In this document: one piece after another, positions 1 through 12,367 of the stretch
Numbering within the stretch: the stretch's first letter is position 1
How the letters are laid out: each line of letters opens with the position of its first letter
Origin: Adiantum capillus-veneris
Taxonomy: Eukaryota > Streptophyta > Polypodiopsida > Polypodiales > Pteridaceae
DNA length: 60,000 nt
Assembly (NCBI GenBank): GCA_014529385.2
Contig: CM043968.1
Location: 126,549,018-126,609,017 of the forward strand
Reading direction: 5' to 3'
Program-made: the position numbers and the translations under genes
Notes under the pieces: model-generated
Told to the model about the DNA's origin: nothing
Databases searched by the model: none
The model's input: the letters and a program-made list of their open reading frames with translations, nothing else

Positions 1-430
1 TAGACAAGAAGTAACATCTTTTGTAATATTGGAGAATATACAGTTTGAAGCATCAAAAATCCATATGAACTTCTGTTTGTGTTTTTTAAAAGTTGGAAAC
101 AAAACAAGAAGCTTAACTTTCATCCAACCCATATTGTCCAAATCTCTCAACAATGCTAGAGCTACATCCTTTAGTGTTTCATTTGTCTTTTCAAATCCAG
201 GTCCCCCCAACCTTACCGGGACATCTTCATATACCAGCTTTTTACAGATAACTGATACAGTGTTTGCAGCTTTATCTAGCCCGACAATAAACCACTCATG
301 ATTCAGCTCATGACATTCTTGCATAACTTTTGGCGTGATCCAAGTAGTATTCAAACTGAGCCATTTTTCTGGCAAAAGATTAATCTTTTGATGAAATACT
401 GTTTCTAGTTCTTTAGCAAGATCCTATTAG
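1..430 (-). pseudogene. Penelope-like reverse transcriptase fragment (candidate)
   Basis: Read on the minus strand, this stretch is open for about 140 codons and runs off the left edge of the window. It contains a W-F-I-V-G-L-D-K-A-A-N segment followed by V-I-C-K-K, then about 50 residues later L-F-P-T-F-K-K-H-K-Q-K-F-I-W-I-F-D-A-S. This order resembles the N-terminal part of Penelope-like reverse transcriptases, which have a DKAxN..IICKKxY block followed by a PKxHK.P..R.I block. The resemblance is from memory. The catalytic YxDD region and any GIY-YIG endonuclease would lie outside the window. No start codon with clear context is seen upstream. The match could also be to another reverse transcriptase lineage. 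Confidence 0.45.
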
Positions 431-984
431 ATCTGTTGCTCCAGTTGGAGCTTTAAGGCTATATTAGCCAGACATCCTAGTAGTGCAAAAAATGCCATTC
501 TAGGGTTTAGCGGTTCCACAGGTATGTGATTCAAACCCATTCCAAGTAGATTTCAAAGAGAAGAAGTTCTAATGATAAGGTTTTTTGTATAGACATGTGA
601 ACCAAAGAACTCAAAATCCTTACAGAAGGTAGTAAGATTTTATAGTTACATCTTAAAATAGGTTTATACCTCAAAATTTGTTTGAATATACAAAGCACTT
701 AATAGTTTCAAAGTATTTCCAGCCAGACACCATATTATCTATTATAGAATGATCACGATATACCAAATCAAAACTTTCTAAGATTTAGGTGAAAAGAACT
801 CAAAAATTATATCTGTGAAATGACAATGAATGAAACAAGTACTGCAATTCTCAGCTTCAATTCTCAGCTTTTCTTGGTAGATAGCGCCTCCCAATCTCAT
901 TGACTGCTACCTACATAGTCACATTTTCAACACATGTTTAACTGGTAGTTCTCGACCCCTTTCTCTTGTAAAGCTTCTAGATAT
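431..984. other. Non-coding stretch, nothing recognised
   Basis: AT-rich sequence with no long open frame, no repeat array and no recognisable RNA gene. It may be the 5' flank of the candidate reverse transcriptase fragment or an intron of a minus-strand gene. Confidence 0.4.
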
Positions 985-1470
985 TCATCTTCCAAAACTG
1001 GAGTCGGCAGACGAAGAGGGGGTAAGAAAGGAAGTAAACGTGGAATTTGGAGTTAGCAATGTGTTGGGTCCTTTTTGAGAGGGGGATTCATCATCTTCAA
1101 AGTTAGGTTTCAGCAAACCCAAAATAGTTTTTATCCCTTTGTAAGAACCATAAGTAGTCAGGAGCAACTGCTTTCTGAGAAGGTTAGCAAGTTCAGCACC
1201 ATCAAATGAGAACTTAGCCAAGTCCTCTTTATGTGCTTTAGAGATAGTTGAGACATTTGCAATAATTTTGGAAATAGCCAAAACACCATCCTTACTGTTT
1301 TTGACTAACACTGCCAATGTTTTGACCCATTTGTCAAATGAGACTGTGTGAATAAGGGAGGTAGTAGGATTACTAGACAAGATCACAATGAGAGCAGATG
1401 CTTCCACATATTGAAAGCATCTTAGAACCAACAGTGAAGCTCTTGAGAGTGGCTCCATTGGCAATTCCAA
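985..1470 (-). CDS. Hypothetical protein or exon, unknown
   Basis: A 161-codon minus-strand open frame starting at an ATG near 1470. The composition looks coding: a hydrophobic N-terminal third, then lysine/leucine-rich helical sequence, then a serine/threonine-rich tail. Near the 3' end another frame takes over with an acidic, coding-like stretch (V-L-E-D-E-Y-L-E-A-L-Q-E-K), so the listed end may reflect a frameshift or a splice. I recognise no domain. It lies on the same strand as the reverse transcriptase fragment and could be part of the same element or of an unrelated gene. Confidence 0.35.
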   Translation of the reverse strand: MELPMEPLSRASLLVLRCFQYVEASALIVILSSNPTTSLIHTVSFDKWVKTLAVLVKNSKDGVLAISKIIANVSTISKAHKEDLAKFSFDGAELANLLRKQLLLTTYGSYKGIKTILGLLKPNFEDDESPSQKGPNTLLTPNSTFTSFLTPSSSADSSFGR

Positions 1471-3280
1471 TCCCTAATACAAGGAAATAGCATGACGGAG
1501 GCGTAGTTAGAAAAATTTCGAAAGGAAATAATGTAAAAGGAAGAATCTTAGAATAAGCCCTAATGCTAATGGTTTAATATAGTAATCTGGTAGCCACCTC
1601 AACCTTCAACCAGTCAAAAATTATTCATAATGACTATGTGAGGCTAACCCCTCTATAGTAGATTTAATGCACAATTTGATCAATCTGTCCTAGCAAAATT
1701 CCGGGAGCTTCGTCCTGACCCAGTAGTAAAACTGGATCTAAGTGCCAATTGTGTGTGTTTTAGTTATCTACATATATTACCCACAGACGAACATACATAT
1801 GTTCAAAGACCAAGGTACCCAGATAAATACAAGGTTTATTATATACAAAACAAACTTTAGATAGCATGATTTTGTATATATAAATATCATCAAGTTGGTA
1901 CAAGTCACCATCCAAATGTAGAAATTCTTTTACAAACTGCGAACCAGCAACCATTCCTCCAAACCAAAAAGTTGAATCAAAGAGAGTAGACCTCACTTGC
2001 ACCCATACAACAACATAACATTCTGTTAGCATTGGCTTTGTATGCAGGTGATGTATGGGCATCCTAGTTGTTATCCATGTCACAAAGTTTCAACTTTCTT
2101 TGCAAATAAACTTTATTATTAAAAAGCAAACTTTAACAAGACTTTGGCAGTCAGTTACAACTTCAAACGAGCTTCATCAATTTACAAACTTCCAATGATT
2201 TTCTTTTAAGTATCTTTATAATTTATCTCCTTATTCTTGCAGGTTCGATTAAGATATGCTCTCTGTCTCAACCATGCCCTATTCTTTGCCACTCTTGCAA
2301 ATGTCTTTTATATATAAAACCCTGACAATTTTTGCCATGATTTTGAGCGACCTCCTTGCCCTCAAGTGACAGGACTCCATAAACACCAGAGTACAGCTGC
2401 AATGATTAAACCTGAAGTAATATGTACATGCTATAGTAACATTTTGAGTCACAAAGTTTAGCAAAAACCTATTTAATGAAATTCTATTTGCCACTAGCTG
2501 GTCTAGCTCCTATCCATGTCCCACTCTTAAAATATGCCTCGAGGCTAGAATCAACTAGGGTTATCATTCAACCAATGTTTAGGCCGATTATCAAGAACCT
2601 GAAGTCACTAAGTCATCCAATGTTTTGCAGCAGGTTATGCATATTTACCAGCACTATACTATATTCTATAAAGATTCCCCTTGAAACTAAAGAAAAAGTT
2701 GAACCATCAGCTCCGAGAAGTACAAACCCAAGCTAGAGAAGTATCTTTGATAAGGTGTTAGTATTAAGGTTGTTAGTTCTGTGTAATGTAAAGTACAATA
2801 AGTAGGAAGTAGATCTGTCAGAGCTAATGAAGTGTGTTAATGTGTAACAGTAGGTGTATTAGCTGTAAGTAGGTAGGTAAATTGTGTGTGTGCTCGCGTG
2901 CAGGCCGCGACGGCCTTATCCCAAAAGAAATAACAAAATTTATAATTTTTAAAATAAATAAATAAATAAATTTTAAAGGTAGGACCGGGATCGGGAATAT
3001 CTCCCAGACCCAAGCCCAGACCCAAATCCAAGCTCACGCTCAAGCTCAGGCCTCAATCGCCCTTTAAAATTATGTATTATAGCTTCACACGTAGCTAAAA
3101 ATTGACTTTTTTGAGGACCAACGGAGCTTCAAGTGACCGAACATTGTGCTGTAAAGCACACCGCGACCCTCTGAGTGATATGTTCATTTTGATCTATTAC
3201 ACACTTTAATCAAAAAACCGATCATTAAAAAACATTAAAAACGAGTGAAAACGGACGCCTAAAAAAGTAAGCGGTTAACC
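1471..3280. other. Unassigned interval
   Basis: No convincing gene. Short open frames at 1760-2083 (-) and 2476-2736 (+) have low-complexity or intron-like composition. A TAAA microsatellite lies at about 2953-2972. A short AGCTCA-type tandem run lies near 3030-3050. No copy of the downstream candidate LTR was found here, so a 5' LTR for the 3.3-10.7 kb element is not visible. Confidence 0.4.
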
Positions 3281-3291
3281 TTCGAAGTTAT

Positions 3292-6200
3292 TTGCCGATG
3301 CTTGTAGGGTGCCAAAGGCACATGCATCTGTGCTCTGGTCATGTGCTAGGGATGGAGCAACTAGAGAAAATTTCGAATTACGCGAGTTCTCATTATCCAC
3401 CTACCTTAGGTTCCGGGCCCTCGGCAGGGACCCAAGGTAGTACAAACCAAGATCCAAACATAACGGCTAATGACTCTTCCTCTGACTACAACGTCATGGA
3501 GGGTTTCCCAATGCCTAATCCCGATAGCTCAAGCCAATACATGCATGCCATGGGTCCACGATCTGGGCCGAGCGTGCTTAGCTAATTGAAAGGAAACCTT
3601 TAGTAGAGCCACTCGCTCCGAACATGGAGCTATTGATGTAAATGAGGGGGGTGGGGAAGTAAATTCTCCATTCATGACCAATGTAGAGCCTATGCCCTTA
3701 GAGAATGTGCACGTGAATACTTCATTCACTGCACCTCCTGACTCTTCAGAGTTATTTCCCTCTGAGGTCATATTACTCAATGGTAGAAGCCTTGCCAAAG
3801 TGCAAGAGGTTGAGCGGTATATCCTTGCAGCGAGGGAAAAGGAAGTCAAGAGCTTACGCAAGCCGGAGCAACAAAGAGAGTTAAAAGCAAAAGCCCCTAT
3901 GTCAATATCCTTGCTAAGAGAGCAATTGAGTGCTCCTGACTTAGCAACCACTAAGGGTCAACCCATAGAGAGCCGCATTGCATCTAGCTCAAAGGACACC
4001 CCTAGCACCTCAATCCTAGATGGAGCGTTCTTAAATGAGAATTGGGAGTACGAACTACAAACAGAAACTCTAACCGACCTATACACCGGTCACACCTATC
4101 ATGTGGTTTTGTTAGATGTTCTACAATCCACAATGGGTGCTACTAGTGTGGAATATCAACAACAAAGAGTTTGTGAGGTCATCCATCGGGTCATTGAGTT
4201 AGAGAGACAGAACAAGGGGATCAGCAGGCCTTCAACGGGTCTCATGAGATTCTTGGATACAGGAAAGGCTAAACAACCAACCTTATCACAAATGGAGACT
4301 CCCTCAGTAAGTCCGATGGATCCTCCATATGTTGTTTCGTAAGGGGTCTCAGTGCAATTTGAGCTCACAAGTGATAGCTTTACATTTCCAAGTCTAGCTC
4401 ATATTTCCCTTGATGACAACACAGCTACCATGCCTACCCCAATGATGGGCATGCCAAGAAACATGCCATGGACCTCATTGTTAGTAAAGCACCGCTACAT
4501 GGTAGCTCAATGCCTGCAACAGTACCTACAAGTGTGTAGCAATCGTATACACCCATGGATCCTCGTACTCATGTAGTTCCTACCCCTCCCATTGTTTCAA
4601 CTACCTATGCTCCACAACCACAACACCCAAGCTCTTATTTCCATGGGACCATACCAGCTAGCATTAGCATGTCACATCCGACGTTTGATATGCCTAGGGC
4701 CACCCATATGAACTTTGGGCCACCACATGGCACAACACCGTACCAAACCTGGAACCCAAGGGTTTCTTATGCGCTAAGCCCAATGCCAATACCTACTCTA
4801 CATGTAGTCTCTTGAGCACCTTCACCCACGGTGCCTGCTCACTTAGGTGACTTGGCAACATTTGTTCAAGCTATTGGTCGATCTATTGCTGAGAATATGT
4901 GTAACACGCCTGATAGAGATCCTAGAAGTAAGGCAGTACAAATAGCCAAGCTCACACAAAAATTTAGTGGAGACGGGGATGTGAGAAAGCATATCGAAGT
5001 GTTTGAACAAATATGCGATTCTCTAGGAGAACACAATGACCTGCATATGATTAATGCTTTAAGCCTAATCTTAAGTGGAAAGGCTGGGGATTGGTATAGA
5101 ACCCTAAGGGTGGAAGAAAAAACGATTTACCCTACTCTTAGGAGACTGTTCTTGAAAGAATACATACGAGAGGGAGTGCTTTGGGGTGTAGCCTCTCAGC
5201 TCCAGAAAGCCCAACAAGAGGAAGGAGAGTCGGTGAGAGACTTTAGTAGTTGCTTGAAGCATTTGAATTCTCTTTGTAATCCAAATATGCGCTTCAATAA
5301 TAATCAATTGCTTGATAGATTCATTAGGGGATTACGACATGAGGAAATCTACAATGGCCTAGTCAGTAGAGTTATCACCACTTGGAAAGCATTCACCACC
5401 AATGTGATCCAATTGGAGGATAATTTAATGGTTCAAGGAGAAAGAGTGTATGTTAAGCCTAAATCTATTAGCTCTCAAGCATCAGGGCATCAGCCAATGA
5501 CCCTAAAGCCTATTGCTAAGGAGCCAAAGATATCTAAGATGACTTTAGCAGATCTCACCAAGGCTATTCAAGAGAGTCTTAGAGACAATCGTGCTCCGTA
5601 AAACAATCATATGTATCCAAGAAGGGAGCAACAATGGTGCTCAGTATGCTATGGACCACATAGTACCAGTGAATGCCCTATTTTTAGAGTTAAATTCAAT
5701 GGGAATTACAATGCATGTGGAAGGTATGGTCATCAAGCTAAGGATTGCATAGTGTTTAAGCGTGCAATGGCCAATAGACCAACCTTAGCATGGACAGACA
5801 CACCTCGAGTGCCTGCATTGATGCCGGCCCCACCCCTTGAACAAACAGCACACCACATGGTCCCTAGGGCCCAAAATGTTGTTCAAACAACACCCTTACC
5901 ACCTCCAGTGCTAGGACCGCAACCACCACATCCAAGGATCACTTCTATGAATCAAGTAGGTTGTGAGTCATCCATTGCTTGTATGGAAGGTTGTGAGGAA
6001 GATATAGACCCTAATATTGCCTATGGGATGGATGTGCTTGAAGAAAGTCCACAATACTACATGAAGGACTATTGGGGATAAATCAAACATGTATATCAAG
6101 TAGCTGCTCTTGTGGCAAGAGGCCAAAATATCAATTACACTGCTAAGAGACCACCTCTTCAATGCTATGAGTGTGGAAGTCCACATCATGTAGCTGAGTG

Positions 6201-7632
6201 TCCTTCTAGGCTACAAAAGAACACCACACTAATGCAAACCAATCAAGCGAGCACGTCTACAATGCCGATACTCATGTGTAATCGATGGGGCATAGATCAT
6301 TTGATTGCCAAATGTCCAAATAATCTAAATGCACCAAAGATCACGCCATTAAACTTGATTGACGTTACCGAGGAGCCATCACAAAGTACACCGGTGGTAG
6401 CAGTAAACGTACTCGCACGATTGATGCTCCAAAAAAAAAATTATATTCTTGAGGAAAGAGACACGGCATCAATTGCCCAATCTCAAAAAAAGAAAAAGAC
6501 AGGAAGAGATCGCAAAAGTAGCGAAGTCAGACCCTAGTTCAAAGACCAACATAGGGACTGGCGACGACCCTGTATATATGAACGACACTGAAAAGGATTC
6601 TGATTTAGGTGGAACCATGGAGACCAAAATGACCACTAATATAGAAACCAACAAGGAAGATCTTCATGAGCCACAATGGCCAGGATCCAAGAAGAAGATA
6701 GGAGCTTATCCAAACCCTACAGAGGAGATTGAGCAAGTCAATCAATTAAGGAGTTTGGTAGAAGATACCCAAAGGGATCTAGAACCAGCACTAGGCAGAT
6801 CCCAGATTACAGACACTATGTTCCCTACCCAACAACAACCTCACCAAGTCCATAGACCCTTAGCCATACCTAGTGTCATCCAAGAAGAAAGTGACTTAAA
6901 GTCATGGGAAAGTGGTCGTACTCACTTCTTGATGGAAAGAATGTTTACAAAGGGATTACCTGATCCTATCGAAGAAATGGAGATCCCATCTTCCCCACGT
7001 CAAGGGAATGAAGCCCAAAAGGTGTTGTTAAACATTGCCAAATTGATGGATTTCATGTCTTCAGAAGTTAGAACCACCATCATGTCCAAACTATATAAAG
7101 ACCCTGAGCTAGTCTCAGCTCTTTGAGCCTTCCTCAATGGAGAACTAAAGTTTGGGCTACCACAATTTTCACAGATGTGGAGATGCCAATAGAGGAGGAA
7201 CACTTAGATCCACAACCCAACCTAGATGAGAACCTTGTTATAGAAATATATGTTAACAAGTTGGGACAATACTTTGAGGGTGATGAATCTAATGCGACCA
7301 TACCAATCACCACTAAGGGATTAGCTGTGAAGGGAATCCTTGATGGTGGTGCTGGGATTCGCATTGTGACTAAAAATTGTTGGGAAACTATGGAAAGACC
7401 TCACCTTGCGACCACAACCATAGTAGTGAAAATGTTCAATGGGTCTATTGTTAAACCTATTGGGATGCTAGAAGATCTCAAGATCAAGATCTTTGGACAT
7501 AAAATAAGGACTACCTTCATTGTTATGGATTTCTCCAAACACACTATGGCATCTGAGATGATCTTAGGACGTCCTTTCATGAGGGAAGCAAAAATGGTGC
7601 ATGACTGGTCCAAAAACCATGTCTACCTGTAG
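3292..7632 (+). pseudogene. Gag-protease polyprotein of an LTR-type retroelement without reverse transcriptase
   Basis: Successive open segments at 3292-3585, 4555-4815, 4831-5601, 5611-6081, 6112-6537 and 7123-7632 share one reading frame. Two others (3674-4342 and 6449-7126) are shifted, so this looks like one decayed long ORF. The N-terminal part is proline/serine-rich. At 4831-5601 there is a retrotransposon-gag domain with a W-Y-R-T-L core and helical repeats. At 5635-6320 there are three zinc-knuckle-like CxxC..H..C clusters. At 7320-7630 there is a retroviral-type aspartic protease fold with L-D-G-G-A-G in place of the usual DTG/DSG, ending in I-L-G-R-P-F. No reverse transcriptase, RNase H or integrase follows. 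This would make it a non-autonomous Gypsy-like element. Confidence 0.7.
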
Positions 7633-9354
7633 TTCCAAGATTCTATCATTCGAGTGGATCTTGTAACTGGTCGAGCACATCCCCTAGGAAACAGGTTTAT
7701 AATTGATAATAGATCTGACACCACAGTTCACTCGACCCCATTGCAGTATTGTTACATGTGTAAAGCGGACACTGATGCTGGGGAAGATTCTCCTTATATG
7801 GACGTACTCCCTGGGATGACTGAGTCGGACAATGTGGATTGATTCCACCTAGCAGCAACCATAGACACTTGGGGAAACAGGGGGACCACATGGGTAACAC
7901 GTGAGGGAGATGAAATGCCCGTTCCCTTAAATATGCTACAAGCAATGCATATAGCTTCTAACAAGACTCATCCTAATATAACGAAGAAAACATACAAGTG
8001 GATCCCTAAAGCTTCTTTAGCGACCATAGCTAGTGCTAAAAAATAGAAGCCTTGTAAGAAACGTACTACTTGCTCCAAGAAAAGTAAGAAAATGTTGCAA
8101 TTGATTCATAAATGACTATTGGAAGCCCAAGGCTACTATCAAGGAAATGATCAAATATGAGTGTCAAAACGTAGATTGTGCTCTTACTTGTCACCGGGCC
8201 CATGTGAGCTCAATCCTGTGGCTCCAAAACAAATTGAAGATCGTGGAAAGGAAAAAATCACAAAATGCTACACACTTGCTCCAGAGCTAGTTTGGGTACC
8301 GAAGAAAGAACGATTTGTTCCACCTAGCTCAGGAACAACGAAATCAAATGAATCTTCTTGCTCTTCGTGTAGTTCCTATATGGAAATAGAAGCTTCAACA
8401 CAACCTCCACCTACCATTGTACATATCCATACAAGCAAGAAAGAGTTTGAACCTCCCATTGTAATTTCACCACCTACAACAATGTTGCAAATAAAATCAT
8501 TGGAGAGTACCTTACCACCCTTGAAACTAGATGAAATACATCGGGAGGTCAAAAACTATTGGTTCAAGCCTTCACCCGTAACAACTTGGAACAATTGGTT
8601 CCAAAAAGTTACGACATCATTCCAAAAGGTATGATCTACCCAAGGAAGGGGGGAGTGCTTGCTGACATCCATCATTTACTTGTTTCTCTCTCAACCTTCC
8701 TCCATGACCTCTCAATCTCCAATCTTAGGGAATGTATATATAAAGCCTTATACTCACAAAAACAAGATAAAAAAGTAAAAGAGCAAGAGCCATAACACAA
8801 AATCATGAAAACATATTATGCACAAGCACACAACCCTTGTAATATTTGCACTCTAACCATCATCTATTTGCATGTACAGATATGGCTAGTACGCTAGAGT
8901 TATCCAATCCTGCCTTGGGTGAGAGGTACCCTCATTACTTTCACAAATGTTTCACATGGTCTTTCCGGTGCTTGCCGGTGAATGGGATTTGGTAAGTACG
9001 CTAGCATGTGAGAGTAATTTAAAGGAGTTAAAATGACTGATACGTCTCTTGACCACAGCTGATCCATACTTAGTAGACAGTGTATCTCCGATTACACAAG
9101 CCTATCCTTTTGACCAAGATGACTATAGGCGTCTAGTGACCTTCTTAGTAAACATTGGTGCCTCTGATGATGAAGAAGATTTATATGATTATGCGGATGG
9201 CACATATGGTCTCATGGATGATGACTTTGTTTTTCACGACGACGAGGATAGGGGTTTAGCCCTAGGGTTTCCACCCAATCTCTACAATATCCTATTCCTT
9301 GACTCTCTAGGGGGAGTGCAAATAATTAGGTTAGGGTTCCTTATGTTTTTTTAA
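7633..9354 (+). pseudogene. Downstream decayed ORFs of the gag-protease element
   Basis: Open segments at 7654-7842, 8161-8634 and 9049-9354 continue in the same frame as the protease, separated by stops. The first two are serine/proline/lysine-rich and the third is strongly acidic, with runs of Asp and Glu. No polymerase motif is present. The stop at 7630-7632 falls directly after the protease homology. The role is unknown. They may be the C-terminal part of the same polyprotein or an extra ORF of the family. Confidence 0.4.
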
Positions 9355-10662
9355 TTGTGTTCAATAAGTGTTGGTACCTTTTCCCACTGATGTGCCTCCT
9401 AGAGGTATTCTTTGTGTTTCTTAGTGTGTATAGGAACGTGTTGCTATTGTTAGGATTTGGACCTTCATGGGATCTTTCTCTCATTCACACTTCAAATCAA
9501 GCATGACCATCAACACAAACAGGTGTTTCTTGTCCATTAGCATTGCCCCTTATCTTTTTGCATCCACGTTTGTCTGCTTTAATTGTGATTGATAGCATAA
9601 TATCCAACACATTTTCTTAGTATCAAACATTAAAATTTAATGTAATTTTTGTCATGATCACTTGTCTAGGTTTAAAAATCAAGCAATCTGACTAAGCTAG
9701 TTTGACCAAGCTAGGCGTTAGAGATTTTCTCTTAATACCATGGGGAATGCCATCCTAATAATCAATGCTTACTTAGGTTCTTAATCTGATTTAGGCAGCA
9801 TTGTGTGCAATGTACTAGGGATTTCTACTGGGCTTAGTCCCTATTGACCTTTAGCTTAAGTATTATAAAAGGAGTTTACTAGTGTGATGAGCCTGGGGAG
9901 GGTAACAGCGTTATATGACCCCCCAAAGTTACAAAATTAAACGAACGAACAAACAAAAAATCAAAGTGCCACAATGTAAAATCTTAAGCTGGAAGAGAAA
10001 CCTCAACTTGATTTGGTACTCCACTCACATGTATCGCCTATGGTACTAGAGCCCTAGAGGTTCCCAGTGTGGGCGCTTTTCCTTGAAAATAAAAAAAACC
10101 AAGGCATACAAAATAAGCACACACATCAAAATTGAATCACTATGAAAATACTTTGGGGTGTCAAAGAAAAGGTAATCATTCAGGCGATGATTTCATGAGA
10201 AATTCCTTTTATCGTAGCTTAACTACAAGGTCTTCTAGGTATAGCCTCTAGTCAACAACCCTCGGACATGAAATACTTGGCTCTCGCGATTAAACAACTC
10301 AATTGACCAGAGAAAATTGAGAAGCTTGCCCATGGTATTAATAGTCGATCTTTAGTGCCTTTTGACCGTTAAATTAGCGACCCCAGACTTGTTTAATTTT
10401 TTACCTTTACAATTGTTTATGCGTTTGATTGTATTTCAATTTAATGTTTATTGCTGACAAATGGTTTAGAATTCTGCTACCAATCAATTTGTCTGCCTAA
10501 AATTGCACATGCTTTTTAATTGTATATGAGAATGTAATTACTGCGCCAATGTTGTTTGAATTTGCAGTGACTGAAGAAGGCTAAGGACATTCATCTCAAA
10601 TTCTCTTCCACCTCAACAAAGGAGCTTCAACTCAATAGCTTCCGAGGATGGAATCTACATCA
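9355..10662 (+). other. Non-coding 3' region of the gag-protease element
   Basis: About 1.3 kb with no sustained open frame and no internal repeat array, between the last acidic ORF and a polypurine tract. It is probably the 3' untranslated or spacer region of the retroelement. Confidence 0.35.
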
Positions 10663-10674
10663 GAAAGGGGGGCA
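10663..10674 (+). other. Candidate polypurine tract
   Basis: A purine-rich tract (AAAGGGGGG followed by CA) lies directly upstream of TGTTAACC. This is the arrangement expected for plus-strand priming just before a 3' LTR. It is inferred only, because the matching 5' LTR was not found. Confidence 0.5.
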
Positions 10675-11235
10675 TGTTAACCTTGATGCACATTCCTATC
10701 ACCTATAATGGGTGTTGTATTATTTATTTGGTAGAGTCAGGTACCGGGCTTGTCGGTCTAATAGGAAAAGGGTAAGAGTGATCAGTGATGAGAGGTGCAC
10801 TCGAACATTCAAGGGATTAGTTGGCTAAGCATGGGCGCCCAAGTGTGAATGGGGCAAGCTCATATAAAAGTCAACTAAACCTAAAACTCACTCATTCTCT
10901 CATTTGTGCAATTGAAGAGTGCTCTTGCTCCATCTCCATCTTCTTCTTCTTCATCTCCTTGTGTGTGTGTGTGTGTGTGTGTGTATGCGTAAGAGAGAGA
11001 GAGAGAGAGAGTGCGATCGAGCATTGGGACAACAGCATAGCGATGGCAAATCGGTTGAGCGCGGTGCAACGGCAGCTCCTTCTTCTTCACGGCGAGGAAT
11101 CCTCCACGATAGCAAGCGTAGAGCGGTGAGTGACATTTCATCGCCATCTTTGATCTTACTAGTTTAGTCTAGTTACGTGCTTGGAGCCATTTGTGGCTCG
11201 CACACAGTGTATCGGCAAGTTCCTTGCATTGACAT
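10675..11235 (+). repeat. Candidate 3' LTR with internal GT/AG microsatellite
   Basis: The sequence starts with TGTTAACC after a polypurine tract. It contains a TATA-like ATATAAAAG near 10861 and then a pyrimidine-rich stretch. A (GT)n/(AG)n compound microsatellite follows at about 10963-11011, with a GC-richer segment behind it. The right border is a guess at a CA dinucleotide. No second copy is present, so it could be a solo or orphan LTR end. Confidence 0.4.
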
Positions 11236-11818
11236 GTGCGACAGACGCGCACAATTATTTTGCCAATTTAGAAAAAGTTAAACCTATAAAAAGTCAAAGG
11301 AATATGCCATGGAAACCTTATGAGATGCATCACATCATCTATTATATAGTCAAATTTTTTTTAGAAGCATTATCAAATATTAGATCCATTTTTATTAGCC
11401 AGTTACTCTATTAAAAAGTTGTACACCTCTTAGACAAAAGGTAGTGAGCATGATTCCTTCTCAAAAAATTACACCCCAAGTACTGCAACAGTTAAACAAT
11501 ACCGACAAAAATCAATGTCAGTATAGCAAAATCCCATTTAGTCCAGCATCCAAAAGGGTTACAAAAAAACCTTTGTAAAAATTCAAGAATGTTTATATAT
11601 ATTCCATGGAGGAATAACTAGCAACACCACCAGGCTTTCAACCTTATCCTCACCATCAGTAAAAAAACCAGAACAATATCCATATGTATGTCAGATTTGA
11701 TGCCATTTTTTAGCACAGTAGCAAAAAGCTAAGTGTGTATGTAGTCAGTAAGTTAGGCATGAAGCAAAAACCAAATTCTTTTTCTAACTAAAAATCCAAA
11801 TGAATAGTTCTTTCAATA
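11236..11818. other. Non-coding stretch, nothing recognised
   Basis: AT-rich DNA with no sustained open frame, between the candidate LTR and the target site of Copia A. The last five bases before Copia A (ATCTT, 11819-11823) form its left target duplication. Confidence 0.4.
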
Positions 11819-11823
11819 ATCTT

Positions 11824-12147
11824 TGTTGAGAAGTCGAGCTCTACATCTTGAGCTGGCATCCACTACGGGTCTTAGCCTCTTACGACATTTACTCACTCGC
11901 ATGTTAAGTGACCGACACGGAGGATCTCTACCAGTGATTCTACAAATGGACTACACTTATAGTGCCAGCCTAGTACGCTTCTAGAGAGTTCACACTTAGT
12001 GACCGCATGTACATATGTGCTACTTTTCAGTTTTAGCACTTAGTCATTTTGTACTCTCTTTTCTAAGCGAAGAAGAAGAAGAAGCTTTCCATCTATGTGT
12101 GTTTTGTGCTTGTCTTGTGTAGCTCTCTTGCATCCTCATTCTTTACA
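11824..12147 (+). repeat. Copia A 5' LTR
   Basis: 324 bp from TGTTGAG to TTTACA, followed directly by the primer-binding site. The LTR carries a GAA-repeat purine stretch near its 3' part. It matches 22192-22515 over its full length at about 93-94% identity by eye. Confidence 0.95.
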
Positions 12148-12159
12148 TGGTATCAGAGC
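12148..12159 (+). other. Copia A primer-binding site
   Basis: TGGTATCAGAGC follows the 5' LTR without a gap. It is complementary to the 3' end of plant initiator tRNA-Met, the usual Copia primer. Confidence 0.95.
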
Positions 12160-12367
12160 CTGGTGCAGGCAAGAGAGGCTAAGAGAGCAAGAGCTTCACA
12201 ATCCAAAGTGCAGCACACAAAGATTTATTGTACAAGTACAGTGGTTGTATGTACACTTGATTGTGGACACTCATTGAGTGTAGAAAGCGTTACAGGTACC
12301 ACGATAGCAGGTTCAGTAGATTTGCAGGTTTTTGCAGATTGCAGTTATCTTGTCTTAGTGCTTCAAG

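Noticed and set aside
985-1470. N-terminal part of the Penelope-like element
   Set aside because: Same strand and plausible coding composition, but no motif links it to the fragment at 1-430, so it is left as unknown.
8640-8670. Second polypurine tract and LTR start (GGAAGGGGGGAGTG)
   Set aside because: No TG...CA boundary, no matching repeat, and an acidic ORF follows in the same frame, so the 10663 tract is preferred.
10821-11167. Overlapping open frames in three frames
   Set aside because: They all run through a GT/AG microsatellite inside the candidate LTR. No homology signal.
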